A stretch of 64,000 nucleotides of DNA from Vibrio genomosp. F10 str. ZF-129. Lineage in GTDB: Bacteria > Pseudomonadota > Gammaproteobacteria > Enterobacterales > Vibrionaceae. Both the position numbers and the translations under genes were made by a program. Under the pieces are notes generated by a model. It ran no database searches, was not told the origin of the DNA, and saw nothing but the letters and a program-made list of their open reading frames with translations. The stretch covers positions 246,490 to 310,489 of the forward strand of contig NZ_AJYQ02000137.1 of assembly GCF_000287055.2 (NCBI RefSeq). The letters are read 5' to 3'. Shown one piece after another: positions 1 through 9,653 of the stretch (the stretch's first letter is position 1; the number at the start of each line of letters is the position of its first letter).

Positions 1-2189
1 TGGGTCTGTACGAGCAAATCACTCACGCGATGGAAGAGCTAGGTCAAAACCTAACTGACCTTCTAGAAGAAGAACGCGACCCATCACTCGGTAATGGTGG
101 TCTTGGTCGTCTTGCTGCTTGTTTCATGGATTCTTGTGCCGCTCAAGAGTATCCAACAGTGGGCTACGGTCTTCACTATGAATACGGTCTATTCAAACAG
201 TCTTTCCAAGACGGTCGTCAACAAGAAGCACCTGACGCATGGCGTGGTGTTGAAGGTTACCCATGGGAAGTGGCTCGTCCAGAACTAGCGCAACACATCG
301 GTTTTTACGGCCACGTTGATGTTGAATACATCGACGGTAAAGAAGTTCGTACTTGGGTTCCAGGTATGGAAGTAAAAGCAATGCCTTGGGATCTGCCTAT
401 CGTAGGTTACGAGTCAAACACGGTTTACCCGCTGCGCCTTTGGGAATGTCAGGCAATTGCACCATTCTCACTCGCAAGCTTTAACAACGGTGACTACTTC
501 GAAGCGCAACACTCGCTAATCGATGCAGGTAACATCACTAAGGTTCTTTACCCGAACGACAACCACGAGAAAGGTAAGACTCTGCGTCTAATGCAGCAGT
601 ACTTCCACTCAGCCGCCTCTGTTCGCGATATTCTACGTCGTCACGAAGCAGCTGGTTTCTCTCTAGAAGATCTGCCTAAGCAAGAAACGATTCAGCTTAA
701 CGATACACACCCAACGATTGCGATTCCTGAGCTAATGCGCATCTTGATTGACGAGAAAGGTCTATCTTGGGACCAAGCATGGGAAATCAGTGCACATACG
801 TTCGCATACACGAACCACACACTACTTCCTGAAGCACTAGAGACTTGGTCTGAATCACTGATCAACCGTCTTCTTCCACGCCACATGGAAATCATTTTTG
901 AAATCAACCACCGCTTCATGCAAGAAGTTCGCAAGATGTGGCCAGGTGACGGTGAGAAGCAAGCGAAGCTTTCTATCATCCAAGAAGGTTTCCACCGCAT
1001 GGTTCGCATGGCAAACCTATGTGTGATTGGTTCTTACAAAGTCAACGGTGTAGCTGCGCTTCACTCACAACTGGTTAAGAAAGACTTGTTCCCTGAGTTC
1101 AACGAAATCTTCCCAGGCAAACTGACTAACGTAACGAACGGCATCACGCCACGTCGTTGGTTGAAGTTCTGTAACCCAGGTCTATCTACGCTAATCACAG
1201 GTAAGATCGGCACTGAGTGGCCTGCAAAACTTGAGCAGCTAGAAGGCATCGCTAAGTTTGCAACAGACGCGAAATTCCAAAAAGAATTCATGGCTGTTAA
1301 GAAAGAAAACAAACAGCGCCTAGCTGATTGGGTTCAAGAGAACATGGGTATCAAGCTAGATACGAACGCTATCTTTGACGTTCAAATCAAGCGTCTTCAC
1401 GAATACAAGCGTCAGCACCTAGATTTGCTACACATTCTCTCACTGTACCACCGTATTCTTAACGAACCTGGTTTCGAGTGTGAGCCACGCGTATGTTTCT
1501 TCGCAGCGAAAGCAGCACCGGGTTACCACCTAGCGAAAGAGATCATCTTCGCGGTGAACAAGATTGCAGAGAAGATCAATAACGACCCTCGCATCGGCAA
1601 CAAGCTTAAAGTGGTCTTCATCCCTGACTACCGTGTCAGCATGGCTGAAATCATAATCCCTGCAGCAGACGTTTCTCAGCAAATCTCATTAGCGGGTAAA
1701 GAAGCATCGGGTACGGGCAACATGAAGATGGCGCTAAACGGCGCGCTAACTATCGGTACGATGGATGGTGCAAACGTTGAGATTCGTGAAGAAGTGGGTG
1801 ATGAAAATATCTACATCTTCGGCCTAGAAGTGGATGGTGTTCAAGCACTGAAAGCTCAGGGTTACAACCCATACGACTACTACAATGCAGACCCACTACT
1901 GAAAGCATCTCTAGACCTATTGACTGGCGATGAGTTCACTCCGGGTCAACCAGGCCTTCTACGTGCAACGTTTGATAGCTTGTTAGACGGCGGTGACCCA
2001 TATTTATGTCTTGCTGATTTCGCCTCTTACGTGCAAGCACATGAAGACATGGGCAAACAGTACAAAGACCAAGCAGGTTGGGCTCAGAAGGCGATTCTTA
2101 ACACTGCACTGGTTGGTAAGTTCACCTCAGACCGCTCAATCCGCGACTACGTGAACAACATCTGGAAATTGGAAGCGGTTAAGCGGTAA
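1..2189 (+). CDS. malP: Maltodextrin/glycogen phosphorylase, 5' end missing
   Basis: Phosphorolyses alpha-1,4-glucans to glucose-1-phosphate in the cytoplasm using pyridoxal phosphate. The reading frame is open to the left window edge (first full codon at base 3), so the internal ATG at 30 is not the true start. About 728 residues are visible, and families of this type run to about 800-820, so roughly 90 N-terminal residues lie outside. The PLP-lysine signature EASGTGNMKMALNG is intact, with the Lys codon at 1725-1727. The start of the visible part (ERDPSLGNGGLGRLAACF) is the usual glucan phosphorylase N-terminal motif. malQ follows in the same direction and a malPQ operon is expected; a MalT-controlled promoter would lie upstream, out of view. 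Confidence 0.96.
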   Translation, partial: GLYEQITHAMEELGQNLTDLLEEERDPSLGNGGLGRLAACFMDSCAAQEYPTVGYGLHYEYGLFKQSFQDGRQQEAPDAWRGVEGYPWEVARPELAQHIGFYGHVDVEYIDGKEVRTWVPGMEVKAMPWDLPIVGYESNTVYPLRLWECQAIAPFSLASFNNGDYFEAQHSLIDAGNITKVLYPNDNHEKGKTLRLMQQYFHSAASVRDILRRHEAAGFSLEDLPKQETIQLNDTHPTIAIPELMRILIDEKGLSWDQAWEISAHTFAYTNHTLLPEALETWSESLINRLLPRHMEIIFEINHRFMQEVRKMWPGDGEKQAKLSIIQEGFHRMVRMANLCVIGSYKVNGVAALHSQLVKKDLFPEFNEIFPGKLTNVTNGITPRRWLKFCNPGLSTLITGKIGTEWPAKLEQLEGIAKFATDAKFQKEFMAVKKENKQRLADWVQENMGIKLDTNAIFDVQIKRLHEYKRQHLDLLHILSLYHRILNEPGFECEPRVCFFAAKAAPGYHLAKEIIFAVNKIAEKINNDPRIGNKLKVVFIPDYRVSMAEIIIPAADVSQQISLAGKEASGTGNMKMALNGALTIGTMDGANVEIREEVGDENIYIFGLEVDGVQALKAQGYNPYDYYNADPLLKASLDLLTGDEFTPGQPGLLRATFDSLLDGGDPYLCLADFASYVQAHEDMGKQYKDQAGWAQKAILNTALVGKFTSDRSIRDYVNNIWKLEAVKR

Positions 2190-2204
2190 TACGTCCAAAT
2201 AATA

Positions 2205-2243
2205 GCCAAGGCGTACCTTATTTTAGGTCTCGATCGCCTTGGC
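2205..2243 (+). promoter_or_regulatory. Intercistronic hairpin between malP and malQ
   Basis: GCCAAGGCG (2205-2213) and CGCCTTGGC (2235-2243) form a perfect 9-bp stem around a 21-nt loop, and ACCT/AGGT can pair inside the loop. No T-run follows, so it is not a classical terminator. It more likely stabilises the malP 3' end or partly attenuates read-through to malQ (inference). Confidence 0.5.
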
Positions 2244-2298
2244 TTCATTCGTATTAGGCAATGCGTTATCTATTACAATCAATAAAACCCGACGTTGT

Positions 2299-2317
2299 GA
2301 AGGTAATAATAACCTTC
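2299..2317 (+). promoter_or_regulatory. Small hairpin abutting the malQ Shine-Dalgarno
   Basis: GAAGGT (2299-2304), a 7-nt A/T loop and ACCTTC (2312-2317) form a perfect stem ending one base before the GGAGAGAG ribosome-binding site (from 2318). It may tune malQ translation. The structure is visible; the function is inferred. Confidence 0.35.
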
Positions 2318-2327
2318 GGAGAGAGCG

Positions 2328-4505
2328 ATGACAGATCAAACAGCATTACAACAAGTCGCCGAAATGGCTCGACTCGCTGATAGCTATATCAGTGCTTGGG
2401 GAGAAGAAGCAAAAGTAGAAGATGACACTCTTTTACATTTATTAGGCTCGCTAGGGTACGACACACGCAATGACGCAGCATTACTAAGTTCTGCAGAGAA
2501 AAAGCACAAGAAATCTGTACTTGAACCCGTCATGGTTATTCGTGATGGGGAAGCGATTGAAGTGGAACTTAACCTTGGCGCGAGCGCCAGAGAGAGTGAA
2601 TTCAGTTGGCGTTTGGAAACAGAGCAAGGCCAGGTACTTGAAGGCTATCTTCAATCTCAGATTGTTAGAGATGAGCGAAAAGAGGGTGGCCCTTTAGTAT
2701 TTACCTTACCCAACGATCTTGAGTGGGGCTACCACACTCTTATTGTTTCGAGAAAGCGTCGTAAAACACCGTATGTGATGTCGTTGATTCTCACTCCTCA
2801 GTCGTGTTTCAAACAGCCTAAAATGAATGACGGCAAGAAAATGTGGGGACCAAGTATTCAGCTTTACACATTGCGTACTTCTCACAATTGGGGCATTGGT
2901 GATTTTGGTGATCTAAAACAGCTTGTCGCTGATATCGCTTCTCGCGGCGGTGACTTTGTCGGTCTTAACCCAATTCATTCTCTTTTTCCAGCGAACCCAG
3001 AAGGGGCAAGCCCATACAGCCCATCCTCTCGTCGTTGGCTCAACATTTTATACATTGATGTGAGCTCAGTGCCTGAGTTTGCACTCAGCGCTAAAGCGCA
3101 ACAGACGGTTGGAAGTGCTGAATTTCAGCAGCGTTTACAGCAGGCTCGAGATTCACACTGGGTGAACTATACAGAAGTGGCTGAGCTAAAAAATCGCGTA
3201 TTGCCAATGCTTTATGCAGAATTTAAATCTCGGCACCTAGATAAAAACAGCGAACGTGCGCAAGCATTCTTGGCGTTTGTTGAACAAGGTGGTGATAGCC
3301 TAATCCATCAGGCGGCGTTTGATGCTCTGCATATTGAGCTGCATAAACAAGATTCTAGTGTTTGGGGATGGCCTGTTTTCCCTGAAGAGTTCCGCAAGTT
3401 TGATAGCCCTGCGGTGCAAAAATACATCAAAGATAACCAAGACAGTGTGCACCTTTATATGTACCTGCAGTGGATTGCTGACACGCAAATCAATGAAGCA
3501 CAGACACTGGCAGAAGAAAAAGGGATGGCGGTTGGCCTATACCGAGACCTTGCTGTCGGTGTGGCAGATTCAGGCTCAGAAACTTGGGCAGATGACGGCA
3601 GCTTAGTGCTTGATGCAAGCATTGGCGCGCCACCAGACGTATTAGGCCCACTTGGTCAAAACTGGGGATTACCACCGCTGAACCCTCAAGTACTAAAAGA
3701 GACCGGATATCGAGCGTACATCAACTTGCTTCGTGCCAATATGAAACACTGTGGCTCACTGCGCATTGATCACGTATTAGGATTGCTGCGTTTATGGTGG
3801 ATTCCGAAAGGTCAAGATGCGACGAAAGGCGCTTACATCTATTACCCTGTTCAAGACATGCTAGCGATACTGGCGCTTGAATCGCACCGTCAGCAATGCA
3901 GTGTGATAGGTGAAGACTTGGGTACGGTACCCGATGAGATTGTTGATATTTTGCGTGATGCGGGTGTGAACTCTTACAAGGTATTTTTCTTTGAGACATC
4001 AAAGGAAGACGGTGGTTTTATTTCACCGGCACATTACGCTGAACAATCTATGTCAGCGTTATGTACGCACGATATGCCGACACTCCGTGGCTTCTGGCAC
4101 TGTGATGATCTAAAAATGGGCCATGACATTGGTTTGTACCCAGACGAGCAGCAACTCGAAAGCCTGTATCAAGATCGTTTGGTCTGTAAACAGGGTATTT
4201 TGGATTCAGTAGCATGGCATGGATATTTACCAGAAGGCGTGGGTCGTGATGCCTCTCAAGTGCCGATGGATTCGTACTTAAGCGAAGCGCTTCATTTACA
4301 CGTTGCCGCTGGCTCATCTTCTTTGCTGAGTGTACAACTTGAAGATTGGTTAGAAATGGACCAGCCAGTGAATATACCAGGCACGGTCAATGAATACCCT
4401 AACTGGCGTCGTAAATTGTCAATGAATCTGGATGAAATATTTGCTCGCGAAAGTGTTAACCGTATTACTAAGCGTTTGACTGAAGTTCGTTCTAAAGCAG
4501 GGTAA
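2328..4505 (+). CDS. malQ: 4-alpha-glucanotransferase (amylomaltase)
   Basis: Transfers 4-alpha-glucanosyl chains between maltodextrins and releases glucose, feeding longer chains to MalP. It has 725 residues, close to the E. coli MalQ length of about 694 plus an N-terminal extension. GH77 catalytic residues are all present: nucleophile Asp481 in RIDHV, acid/base Glu529 in GEDLG and Asp582 in CTHDMP. The start ATG has a strong GGAGAGAG site 2 to 9 bases upstream. It lies 138 bp after malP on the same strand, separated by a hairpin, consistent with one malPQ transcript. A factor-independent terminator follows at 4617. Confidence 0.97.
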   Translation: MTDQTALQQVAEMARLADSYISAWGEEAKVEDDTLLHLLGSLGYDTRNDAALLSSAEKKHKKSVLEPVMVIRDGEAIEVELNLGASARESEFSWRLETEQGQVLEGYLQSQIVRDERKEGGPLVFTLPNDLEWGYHTLIVSRKRRKTPYVMSLILTPQSCFKQPKMNDGKKMWGPSIQLYTLRTSHNWGIGDFGDLKQLVADIASRGGDFVGLNPIHSLFPANPEGASPYSPSSRRWLNILYIDVSSVPEFALSAKAQQTVGSAEFQQRLQQARDSHWVNYTEVAELKNRVLPMLYAEFKSRHLDKNSERAQAFLAFVEQGGDSLIHQAAFDALHIELHKQDSSVWGWPVFPEEFRKFDSPAVQKYIKDNQDSVHLYMYLQWIADTQINEAQTLAEEKGMAVGLYRDLAVGVADSGSETWADDGSLVLDASIGAPPDVLGPLGQNWGLPPLNPQVLKETGYRAYINLLRANMKHCGSLRIDHVLGLLRLWWIPKGQDATKGAYIYYPVQDMLAILALESHRQQCSVIGEDLGTVPDEIVDILRDAGVNSYKVFFFETSKEDGGFISPAHYAEQSMSALCTHDMPTLRGFWHCDDLKMGHDIGLYPDEQQLESLYQDRLVCKQGILDSVAWHGYLPEGVGRDASQVPMDSYLSEALHLHVAAGSSSLLSVQLEDWLEMDQPVNIPGTVNEYPNWRRKLSMNLDEIFARESVNRITKRLTEVRSKAG

Positions 4506-4616
4506 AGCGATCAATAGAACCGATAAAGCGGCCATTGATACCAGTCGCATAGAAAAGTATAAACTTGGTCACTCTAAAAGAGGCTTAAGTTCGGTAAACT
4601 ACATCCACTAATTATT

Positions 4617-4642
4617 AAGCCTGCTGACTAGTAGGCTTTTTT
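4617..4642 (+). terminator. Rho-independent terminator after malQ
   Basis: AAGCCT (4617-4622) pairs with AGGCTT (4633-4638) across a 10-nt loop and is followed by a run of T's to 4642. It separates malPQ from glgB. Confidence 0.75.
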
Positions 4643-4753
4643 AGTTAACAAGTTGCTAATTTATATAAAAATTTATTATATAGAAACGATCATTCAGCAG
4701 CGGGTACTTATATAAGAAATCGATTGTCGAAAGTTAGGTTAGGAGAACTTACA

Positions 4754-6934
4754 TTGAAACAAACAGGGCTTAATAAAATTACACAAGTGTACACCCAACT
4801 TTCACAAGCTGCGTTTGCCGATCCCTTCTCATTTATTGGGCCGTATTTGCCTGAAAAACAAGGTGCATTGCGCGTATGGATGCCAGATGCCGATGGTGTA
4901 GAGTTAGTGATTGAAGGCGAAGAGAGAATTCCGCTGACTCGCGAAGATTCTTCTGGTTTTGTGCTGAAACAGTCGCGTGACCTTCGTTTTACCCACTACA
5001 AACTGGCGGTTAATTGGTCTGGTACCGAGCAGTTAATTGACGACCCATATCAATACCACGCTTTATACGCTGGCTACGACGAATTGCATAACCCGAAAGA
5101 AATGTATCACCAAATGGGGGCTCAATTTGTCACCTTAGAACGAGATGGAAAATCCATTTCGGGTACGCGTTTTCTTGTTTACGCACCTCATGCTTCAGCC
5201 TGTAGCCTGGTTGGTAACTTCAACTCATGGGACGGACGTCGTCACCCTATGCAGCGCTTAGATTACGGGATATGGGGAATATTCATACCTGGTCTAGAAG
5301 AAGGTGCCCAGTACAAATTTGAAATGAAAGGCCCAGAAGGGGAAGGCTTACCGCATAAGGCCGATCCTTGGGGTTTTTATAGCGAGCAACATCCATCGTT
5401 TTCGTCGGTCACTTATAATCATGATCGCTACGACTGGCAAGATACAAAATGGCAGAGTCGACCTGTCACTGAAAAGCGCCGTGAAGCCCTCTCTTTTTAC
5501 GAGCTTCATGCCGGCTCTTGGAAGCGAGATCAGCATGGTAACTTCTTAAACTATCGTGACCTTGCCGCTGAGCTTGTCCCGTATTTGGTTGATCTTGGTT
5601 ACACCCACATAGAACTCATGCCTGTTTCTGAGCATCCATTTTATGGTTCTTGGGGCTACCAACCGATCGGTTTATTTGCGCCGACGAGCCGCTTTGGTAC
5701 ACCGGATGATTTCAAATATTTTGTTGATCAGTGCCACCAAGCCGGTTTGGGCGTGGTTCTCGATTGGGTGCCTGCGCACTTTCCATCCGATGACCATGGT
5801 TTAGCAAACTTCGATGGTACGCCACTGTTCCACGATCCTGATCCTCGTCGTGGCTGGCATCAAGATTGGAGCTCGTACATCTATGATTTAGGCCGTGAAC
5901 ACGTTCGTCGCTTCTTAGTCTCAAATGCGTTGTATTGGTTTGAACAGTTCCATATTGATGGTATCCGAGTCGATGCTGTGGCTTCGATGCTCTATCTCGA
6001 TTACTCGCGCAGTCATGACCAATGGGTGCCGAATGTCGACGGTGGTAATGAAAACTACGATGCCATCGCCACGCTGAAGTGGATGAACGAAGAAGTGTAT
6101 AAGCACTTTCCGAATGCGATGACGATTGCGGAAGAATCGACCGCTTTTCCTGGTGTATCAGCACCGACCTTCATGGGCGGTTTAGGTTTTGGCTTTAAGT
6201 GGAACATGGGTTGGATGCACGATAGCCTAGCGTACATCAAAGAAGATCCTATTCACCGTCAATATCACCACGATACCATCACCTTTCCATTAGTGTATGC
6301 ACACAGTGAAAACTACGTATTGTCACTTTCTCATGATGAAGTGGTGTACGGCAAAGGGTCGATACACGATAAAATGCCAGGTGATGAGTGGCAAAAAACC
6401 GCAAACCTTCGCGCTTACATGGGCTACATGTATGGCCAGCCGGGTAAAAAGCTGAACTTCATGGGGGCTGAAATAGGTCAAACTGCCGAATGGAATCATG
6501 ACGATCAATTGCAATGGTTCTTACTCGAGTTTGACCGTCATAAAGGGGTTCAAAACTTAACGCGTGATCTGAATAAGATGTACCGAAACGAACTCGCGCT
6601 GCATGAGTTAGACAGTGACCCTCGTGGATTTGAATGGCGTTTACAAGATGCGGCAGACGTGAGTATTTTGGCTCATGAGCGAATCAGCGAACAAGGTGAA
6701 CGTGTTCTCGTTGTCACTAACTTTACACCAGTTCCACAAGACGAGTTCGTATTAGGTATGCCAGTACCTGGTGAGTATGAGTTGTTATTGAATACTGATA
6801 ACGCACACTACAATGGCAGTGATTATCATGTGTTCGACACTGCGGCAACTCAAACGGTGGAAAGTGAAGGGTTATCACAATCACTTTCATTACGTATACC
6901 GCCGCTTGCGACCGTATTCTATAAGCTGAAATAA
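4754..6934 (+). CDS. glgB: 1,4-alpha-glucan branching enzyme
   Basis: Introduces alpha-1,6 branches into glycogen (GH13). The frame is open from a TTG at 4724, but AGGAG at 4741-4745 sits eight bases before a second TTG at 4754, so I choose 4754, giving 726 residues. An N-terminal CBM48-like region precedes the (beta/alpha)8 barrel. Catalytic residues by this numbering are Asp407 in GIRVDA, Glu460 in IAEEST and Asp528 in LSHDEV, all in the expected conserved regions. glgC/glgA are not adjacent, so branching is grouped here with degradation genes. It has its own upstream AT-rich region and is flanked by terminators on both sides, so it is probably monocistronic. Confidence 0.95.
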   Translation: MKQTGLNKITQVYTQLSQAAFADPFSFIGPYLPEKQGALRVWMPDADGVELVIEGEERIPLTREDSSGFVLKQSRDLRFTHYKLAVNWSGTEQLIDDPYQYHALYAGYDELHNPKEMYHQMGAQFVTLERDGKSISGTRFLVYAPHASACSLVGNFNSWDGRRHPMQRLDYGIWGIFIPGLEEGAQYKFEMKGPEGEGLPHKADPWGFYSEQHPSFSSVTYNHDRYDWQDTKWQSRPVTEKRREALSFYELHAGSWKRDQHGNFLNYRDLAAELVPYLVDLGYTHIELMPVSEHPFYGSWGYQPIGLFAPTSRFGTPDDFKYFVDQCHQAGLGVVLDWVPAHFPSDDHGLANFDGTPLFHDPDPRRGWHQDWSSYIYDLGREHVRRFLVSNALYWFEQFHIDGIRVDAVASMLYLDYSRSHDQWVPNVDGGNENYDAIATLKWMNEEVYKHFPNAMTIAEESTAFPGVSAPTFMGGLGFGFKWNMGWMHDSLAYIKEDPIHRQYHHDTITFPLVYAHSENYVLSLSHDEVVYGKGSIHDKMPGDEWQKTANLRAYMGYMYGQPGKKLNFMGAEIGQTAEWNHDDQLQWFLLEFDRHKGVQNLTRDLNKMYRNELALHELDSDPRGFEWRLQDAADVSILAHERISEQGERVLVVTNFTPVPQDEFVLGMPVPGEYELLLNTDNAHYNGSDYHVFDTAATQTVESEGLSQSLSLRIPPLATVFYKLK

Positions 6935-6957
6935 CCGCATAAATCGGCTACAGCACT

Positions 6958-6990
6958 AAACAGGGTATGTTCTTACATACCCTGTTTCTT
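6958..6990. terminator. Bidirectional terminator between glgB and the VOC gene
   Basis: A perfect 13-bp stem (AAACAGGGTATGT, 6958-6970; complement 6975-6987) with a TCTT loop is flanked by T-rich sequence on the plus side and A's on the other. It sits between convergent genes. Confidence 0.85.
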
Positions 6991-7006
6991 TATTGGCTAG
7001 ACGGAA

Positions 7007-7402
7007 TTATTCAGTATCCGCTTTGTGCTGAACTATGTCGATATTAATACCGGCAGGGTCTTCAACCATAAAATGAATTTGGCCCCATTCTTCTTCCTTC
7101 AATGGCATTGAGAACGTCATATTCAAGCTTTGTGCTTGTTCATAGGCGGCAACCGCGTTGGGTACTTCCAAGCTAATGACGTAGCCTTGTGGATCAAATA
7201 GACGGTGAAGGAACTCAGGTTGGCTTGGATGATCAGGAACCAAAAAGCCAAGTTGAACCCCTGTGTCCATTGACACTAAATGAAGGTAAAAATCTTGTTG
7301 ATAGTAAACGGACTGAAAGCCAAAAAATGTCTCATAGAAGGTTTTTATCTTCTCTAAATCTACCGCTACCATGACTGGGAACATCGCGCTAAATTCAATC
7401 AT
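7007..7402 (-). CDS. Glyoxalase/bleomycin-resistance (VOC) fold protein
   Basis: A 131-residue single-domain vicinal-oxygen-chelate protein. The N-terminal half reads like a first beta-alpha-beta module (FPVMVAVDLEKIKTFYETFFGF) and the C-terminal part ends in the usual IHFMVEDPAGINIDIVQ strand. Members act as metal-dependent lyases or dioxygenases or as binding proteins; the substrate cannot be read here. GGAG lies just upstream of the ATG. It starts 14 bp after the AraC-type regulator on the same strand, so the two are probably co-transcribed. Confidence 0.8.
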   Translation of the reverse strand: MIEFSAMFPVMVAVDLEKIKTFYETFFGFQSVYYQQDFYLHLVSMDTGVQLGFLVPDHPSQPEFLHRLFDPQGYVISLEVPNAVAAYEQAQSLNMTFSMPLKEEEWGQIHFMVEDPAGINIDIVQHKADTE

Positions 7403-7416
7403 ACTTATCTCCTTTA

Positions 7417-8289
7417 TTATGTTTGTGCGTTGTCAGGGAGAATAATGGAAGATTGAGGAGAGGGATTCTTGTACAAAACGGACATCTTCAAAAATTGATT
7501 CGGTGGGCTCCCAGTGAGTTGTTTAAACTCTCGTGAAAAGTGGGATTGATCAAAATACCAGTCTGCCCAAGCTCTATTATCTTTCATTGTACGCCATGCC
7601 CTCAGAGTGTTCTGGAAGCGGACGACTTTGCAAAATGCTTTAGGGCTAACACCAAGATATTGCTGCGTTAACCTCCTCAATTGACGGTCGGTTATACCCA
7701 GTATGTTGGGCGATAATTCACTCAAGGGTAATGCGTTATCACTGTGATGGCAGTAGCGAATGAATTTAAGGATTCTAGGATCGATGACTGGCCGCTCTAT
7801 GGCACTGACGATGGCTTTTGCTAAACGAAGGCTTTTTTGTTCGAACGACTCGCTAAAAGAGAGATAGTGCTCAATTTGTTCTATCAATTGCGCAGGAAAT
7901 AGATCTTTTATTTCAGTTTGGTCGCTGTCAGATGCCCATTCACTAATGGGTTCAGACAGTAACGCATGTTGGCCCAGTAAACGAAACCGAACACCGAAGT
8001 ATCGTGCTGGGCCTGCCAAAGGGTAGATGATTGGAGAGGTGAAAGGGGAAACCAAAACGGCGTCATTCAATTGATCCAGATTAATGATCAAGTCAACGCA
8101 GTTATCAGGAACACTCCGATAATAAAAATCCCCAACTGGAACAGACAGTTGCCAGAAATAATGTACCCAGTGACTGACAGGCGCGGGCGGCGTCCAGATT
8201 TGATATAAATCGTGCCCGTGTACTTGGCCTTGAAACGGTGTGAATTCAGGATCTAACATTTGATCAAGTATAATTAGGTAAGAGGTCAT
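7417..8289 (-). CDS. AraC-family transcriptional regulator
   Basis: A 290-residue regulator. The first ~150 residues are a sensor region (PVSHWVHYFWQLSVP, YRSVPDNCVDLIINL) of the type often found in AraC proteins annotated DUF6597. The C-terminal ~100 residues carry two helix-turn-helix motifs; the second ends with the typical DQSHFSREFKQLTGSPPNQF. It probably controls the downstream VOC gene, with which it forms a two-gene unit. Upstream lies the IS remnant, so its natural promoter region may have been altered by the insertion (inference). No strong Shine-Dalgarno is visible. Confidence 0.85.
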   Translation of the reverse strand: MTSYLIILDQMLDPEFTPFQGQVHGHDLYQIWTPPAPVSHWVHYFWQLSVPVGDFYYRSVPDNCVDLIINLDQLNDAVLVSPFTSPIIYPLAGPARYFGVRFRLLGQHALLSEPISEWASDSDQTEIKDLFPAQLIEQIEHYLSFSESFEQKSLRLAKAIVSAIERPVIDPRILKFIRYCHHSDNALPLSELSPNILGITDRQLRRLTQQYLGVSPKAFCKVVRFQNTLRAWRTMKDNRAWADWYFDQSHFSREFKQLTGSPPNQFLKMSVLYKNPSPQSSIILPDNAQT

Positions 8290-8379
8290 TGACTAGCGTG
8301 ATGTGATTTTAAAATTGCATAGAGTCTGTCAAGAGAACCAAAGGGGTCATATATGGTCCGCCTCGTATTGCAAGAAAAA

Positions 8380-9155
8380 GCTACTCTTGAAACAGAAAAG
8401 TTTGCTTCCATATATCCGGCCTTGGGGTGAAGCTCTTAACGCTTCTGGCCCTGATGGAATTCGCGCATACCGGTCTCATCAGGTCTTCGGCTTCGTATTG
8501 AGCCCTAGACCCCAGCAGACTTACTGATATGCAGGTTTTACCTTTTATGCCATCACTTGAGTTTTATCTACGCAATTAGGTTAAACGGTGTTGCTTGTTA
8601 TTTTAGGTTAATGTTGCTCGTTGTGGTTTAAGCCGCTTTGGCTTGATAAATGGATTTATTACTTAATAAGGCCCAAGCCACTCGAACATTTTTGTTGGCA
8701 ACCGCTACCGCGGTAATATTTTTACCACGGCGTATTTCTGTGCTGGCTATCCATTGATTACGCTGGTCGGTATGCTTGCCGGCTACCCGTACAACGGTAC
8801 GCCCACCGTGAATGAGTAAGGTGCGAAGATAGGTATCACCTCTTTTACTAATCCCGAGTAATGTTGGCTTGCCGCCCGTCGAGTGCTGCCTGGGCACTAA
8901 GCCTAACCACGCTGCTAATTCTCGACCACTTTTGAAGGCAGCAATGTCTCCAATGGCCGCGAACATAGCGGTCGCACTGAGTAAACCAATGCCGGGAATA
9001 GTAAGAAGGCGCTGACACTCTTCACTTTGAGCACAAATTACCTCGAGCTTACTTTCTAGTGTCTTAATTCTTCTGTCTAGATGGAGCATTTCATCAAAGA
9101 GACCTGCCAGAAGTTCCCTAAAGATAGACGTTAGTTCATTAGTTGCATCTTCTAA
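8380..9155 (-). mobile_element. Decayed IS110-family (IS1111 group) insertion sequence
   Basis: The right part (8628-9155) encodes the C-terminal half of a transposase on the minus strand. The ~250 bp beyond its stop codon (toward 8380) contain no credible gene and resemble the long non-coding end typical of IS1111-group elements. In active relatives that end carries the bridge RNA. The N-terminal DEDD half of the transposase and the other IS end are missing. The left boundary is approximate; no direct repeats are expected for this family. The 338-bp gene-free stretch 8290-8627 is mostly this IS end; a 74-codon ORF at 8303-8527 is judged spurious. Confidence 0.7.
8628..9155 (-). pseudogene. 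IS1111-type transposase, C-terminal fragment
   Basis: About 175 codons remain of a gene normally about 340 codons long. Coding similarity extends upstream of the first ATG (9089) to about 9155, where the frame hits a TAG, so the apparent 153-residue ORF is not a real start. The preserved part is a coiled segment (ELLAGLFDEMLHLDRRI) followed by the IS116/IS110/IS902 C-terminal transposase domain, with LLTIPGIGLLSATA and AWLGLVPRQHSTGGK. The N-terminal catalytic DEDD domain is absent, so it cannot be an active recombinase. Confidence 0.85.
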
Positions 9156-9360
9156 CTATAGGACCCCGTATAGTAGTTCCATGAGAATAAATAACTTCAT
9201 ACGTTTTTCGCGTGGATATAGCGACCAATTATCAATGACCGATACTCTATTCCCCATGATCAATGACGAGTGAGACCGATGTTTTTATGAACCATAATGC
9301 GATTTCTCGCGTAGTGGCGAGCGTTGGATGTTGATAATGCTTAAGGAAAGAAGCGCTATC

Positions 9361-9531
9361 ATGATAAATGCGATTGGACAAAAAACGATGAAAAAATCAC
9401 AACTGCCAAAAAAGGTATGTGTCGTTTGTCAAAGACCATTCAATTGGCGAAAAAAATGGGAGCGTGATTGGCCTATGGTTAAATATTGCTCCAAACGTTG
9501 TCAGTCTTTACGAGGTAAAACCAAACAATAG
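9361..9531 (+). CDS. DUF2256 family small zinc-finger-like protein
   Basis: A 56-residue protein with a conserved core: VCVVCQRPFNWRKKWERDW followed by YCSKRC. The four cysteines (CxxC...CxxxC) suggest a small zinc-binding fold. The family is common in marine gammaproteobacteria, often near cryptochrome/photolyase genes; its function is unknown. An upstream in-frame ATG exists at 9328, and the shortest plausible start is 9388 (MKKSQLPKK). I chose 9361 because AAGGAAAG lies about 10 bases ahead. It borders the IS remnant, and no photolyase gene is visible nearby. Confidence 0.75.
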   Translation: MINAIGQKTMKKSQLPKKVCVVCQRPFNWRKKWERDWPMVKYCSKRCQSLRGKTKQ

Positions 9532-9653
9532 AGGGTTATAGGCCGATTTATGTAAAAGGGTAATACCTCATGGCACTCATTGGTTCGTTTCTTTGGTCTA
9601 CTATGTAATTAGGATTCTAACTTCAATAATGGGCCCAAAGTATCGAGTCTTTC

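Noticed and set aside
8303..8527. 74-codon plus-strand ORF in the IS remnant
   Set aside because: Lies in the IS non-coding end, has no ribosome site and no family-like features.
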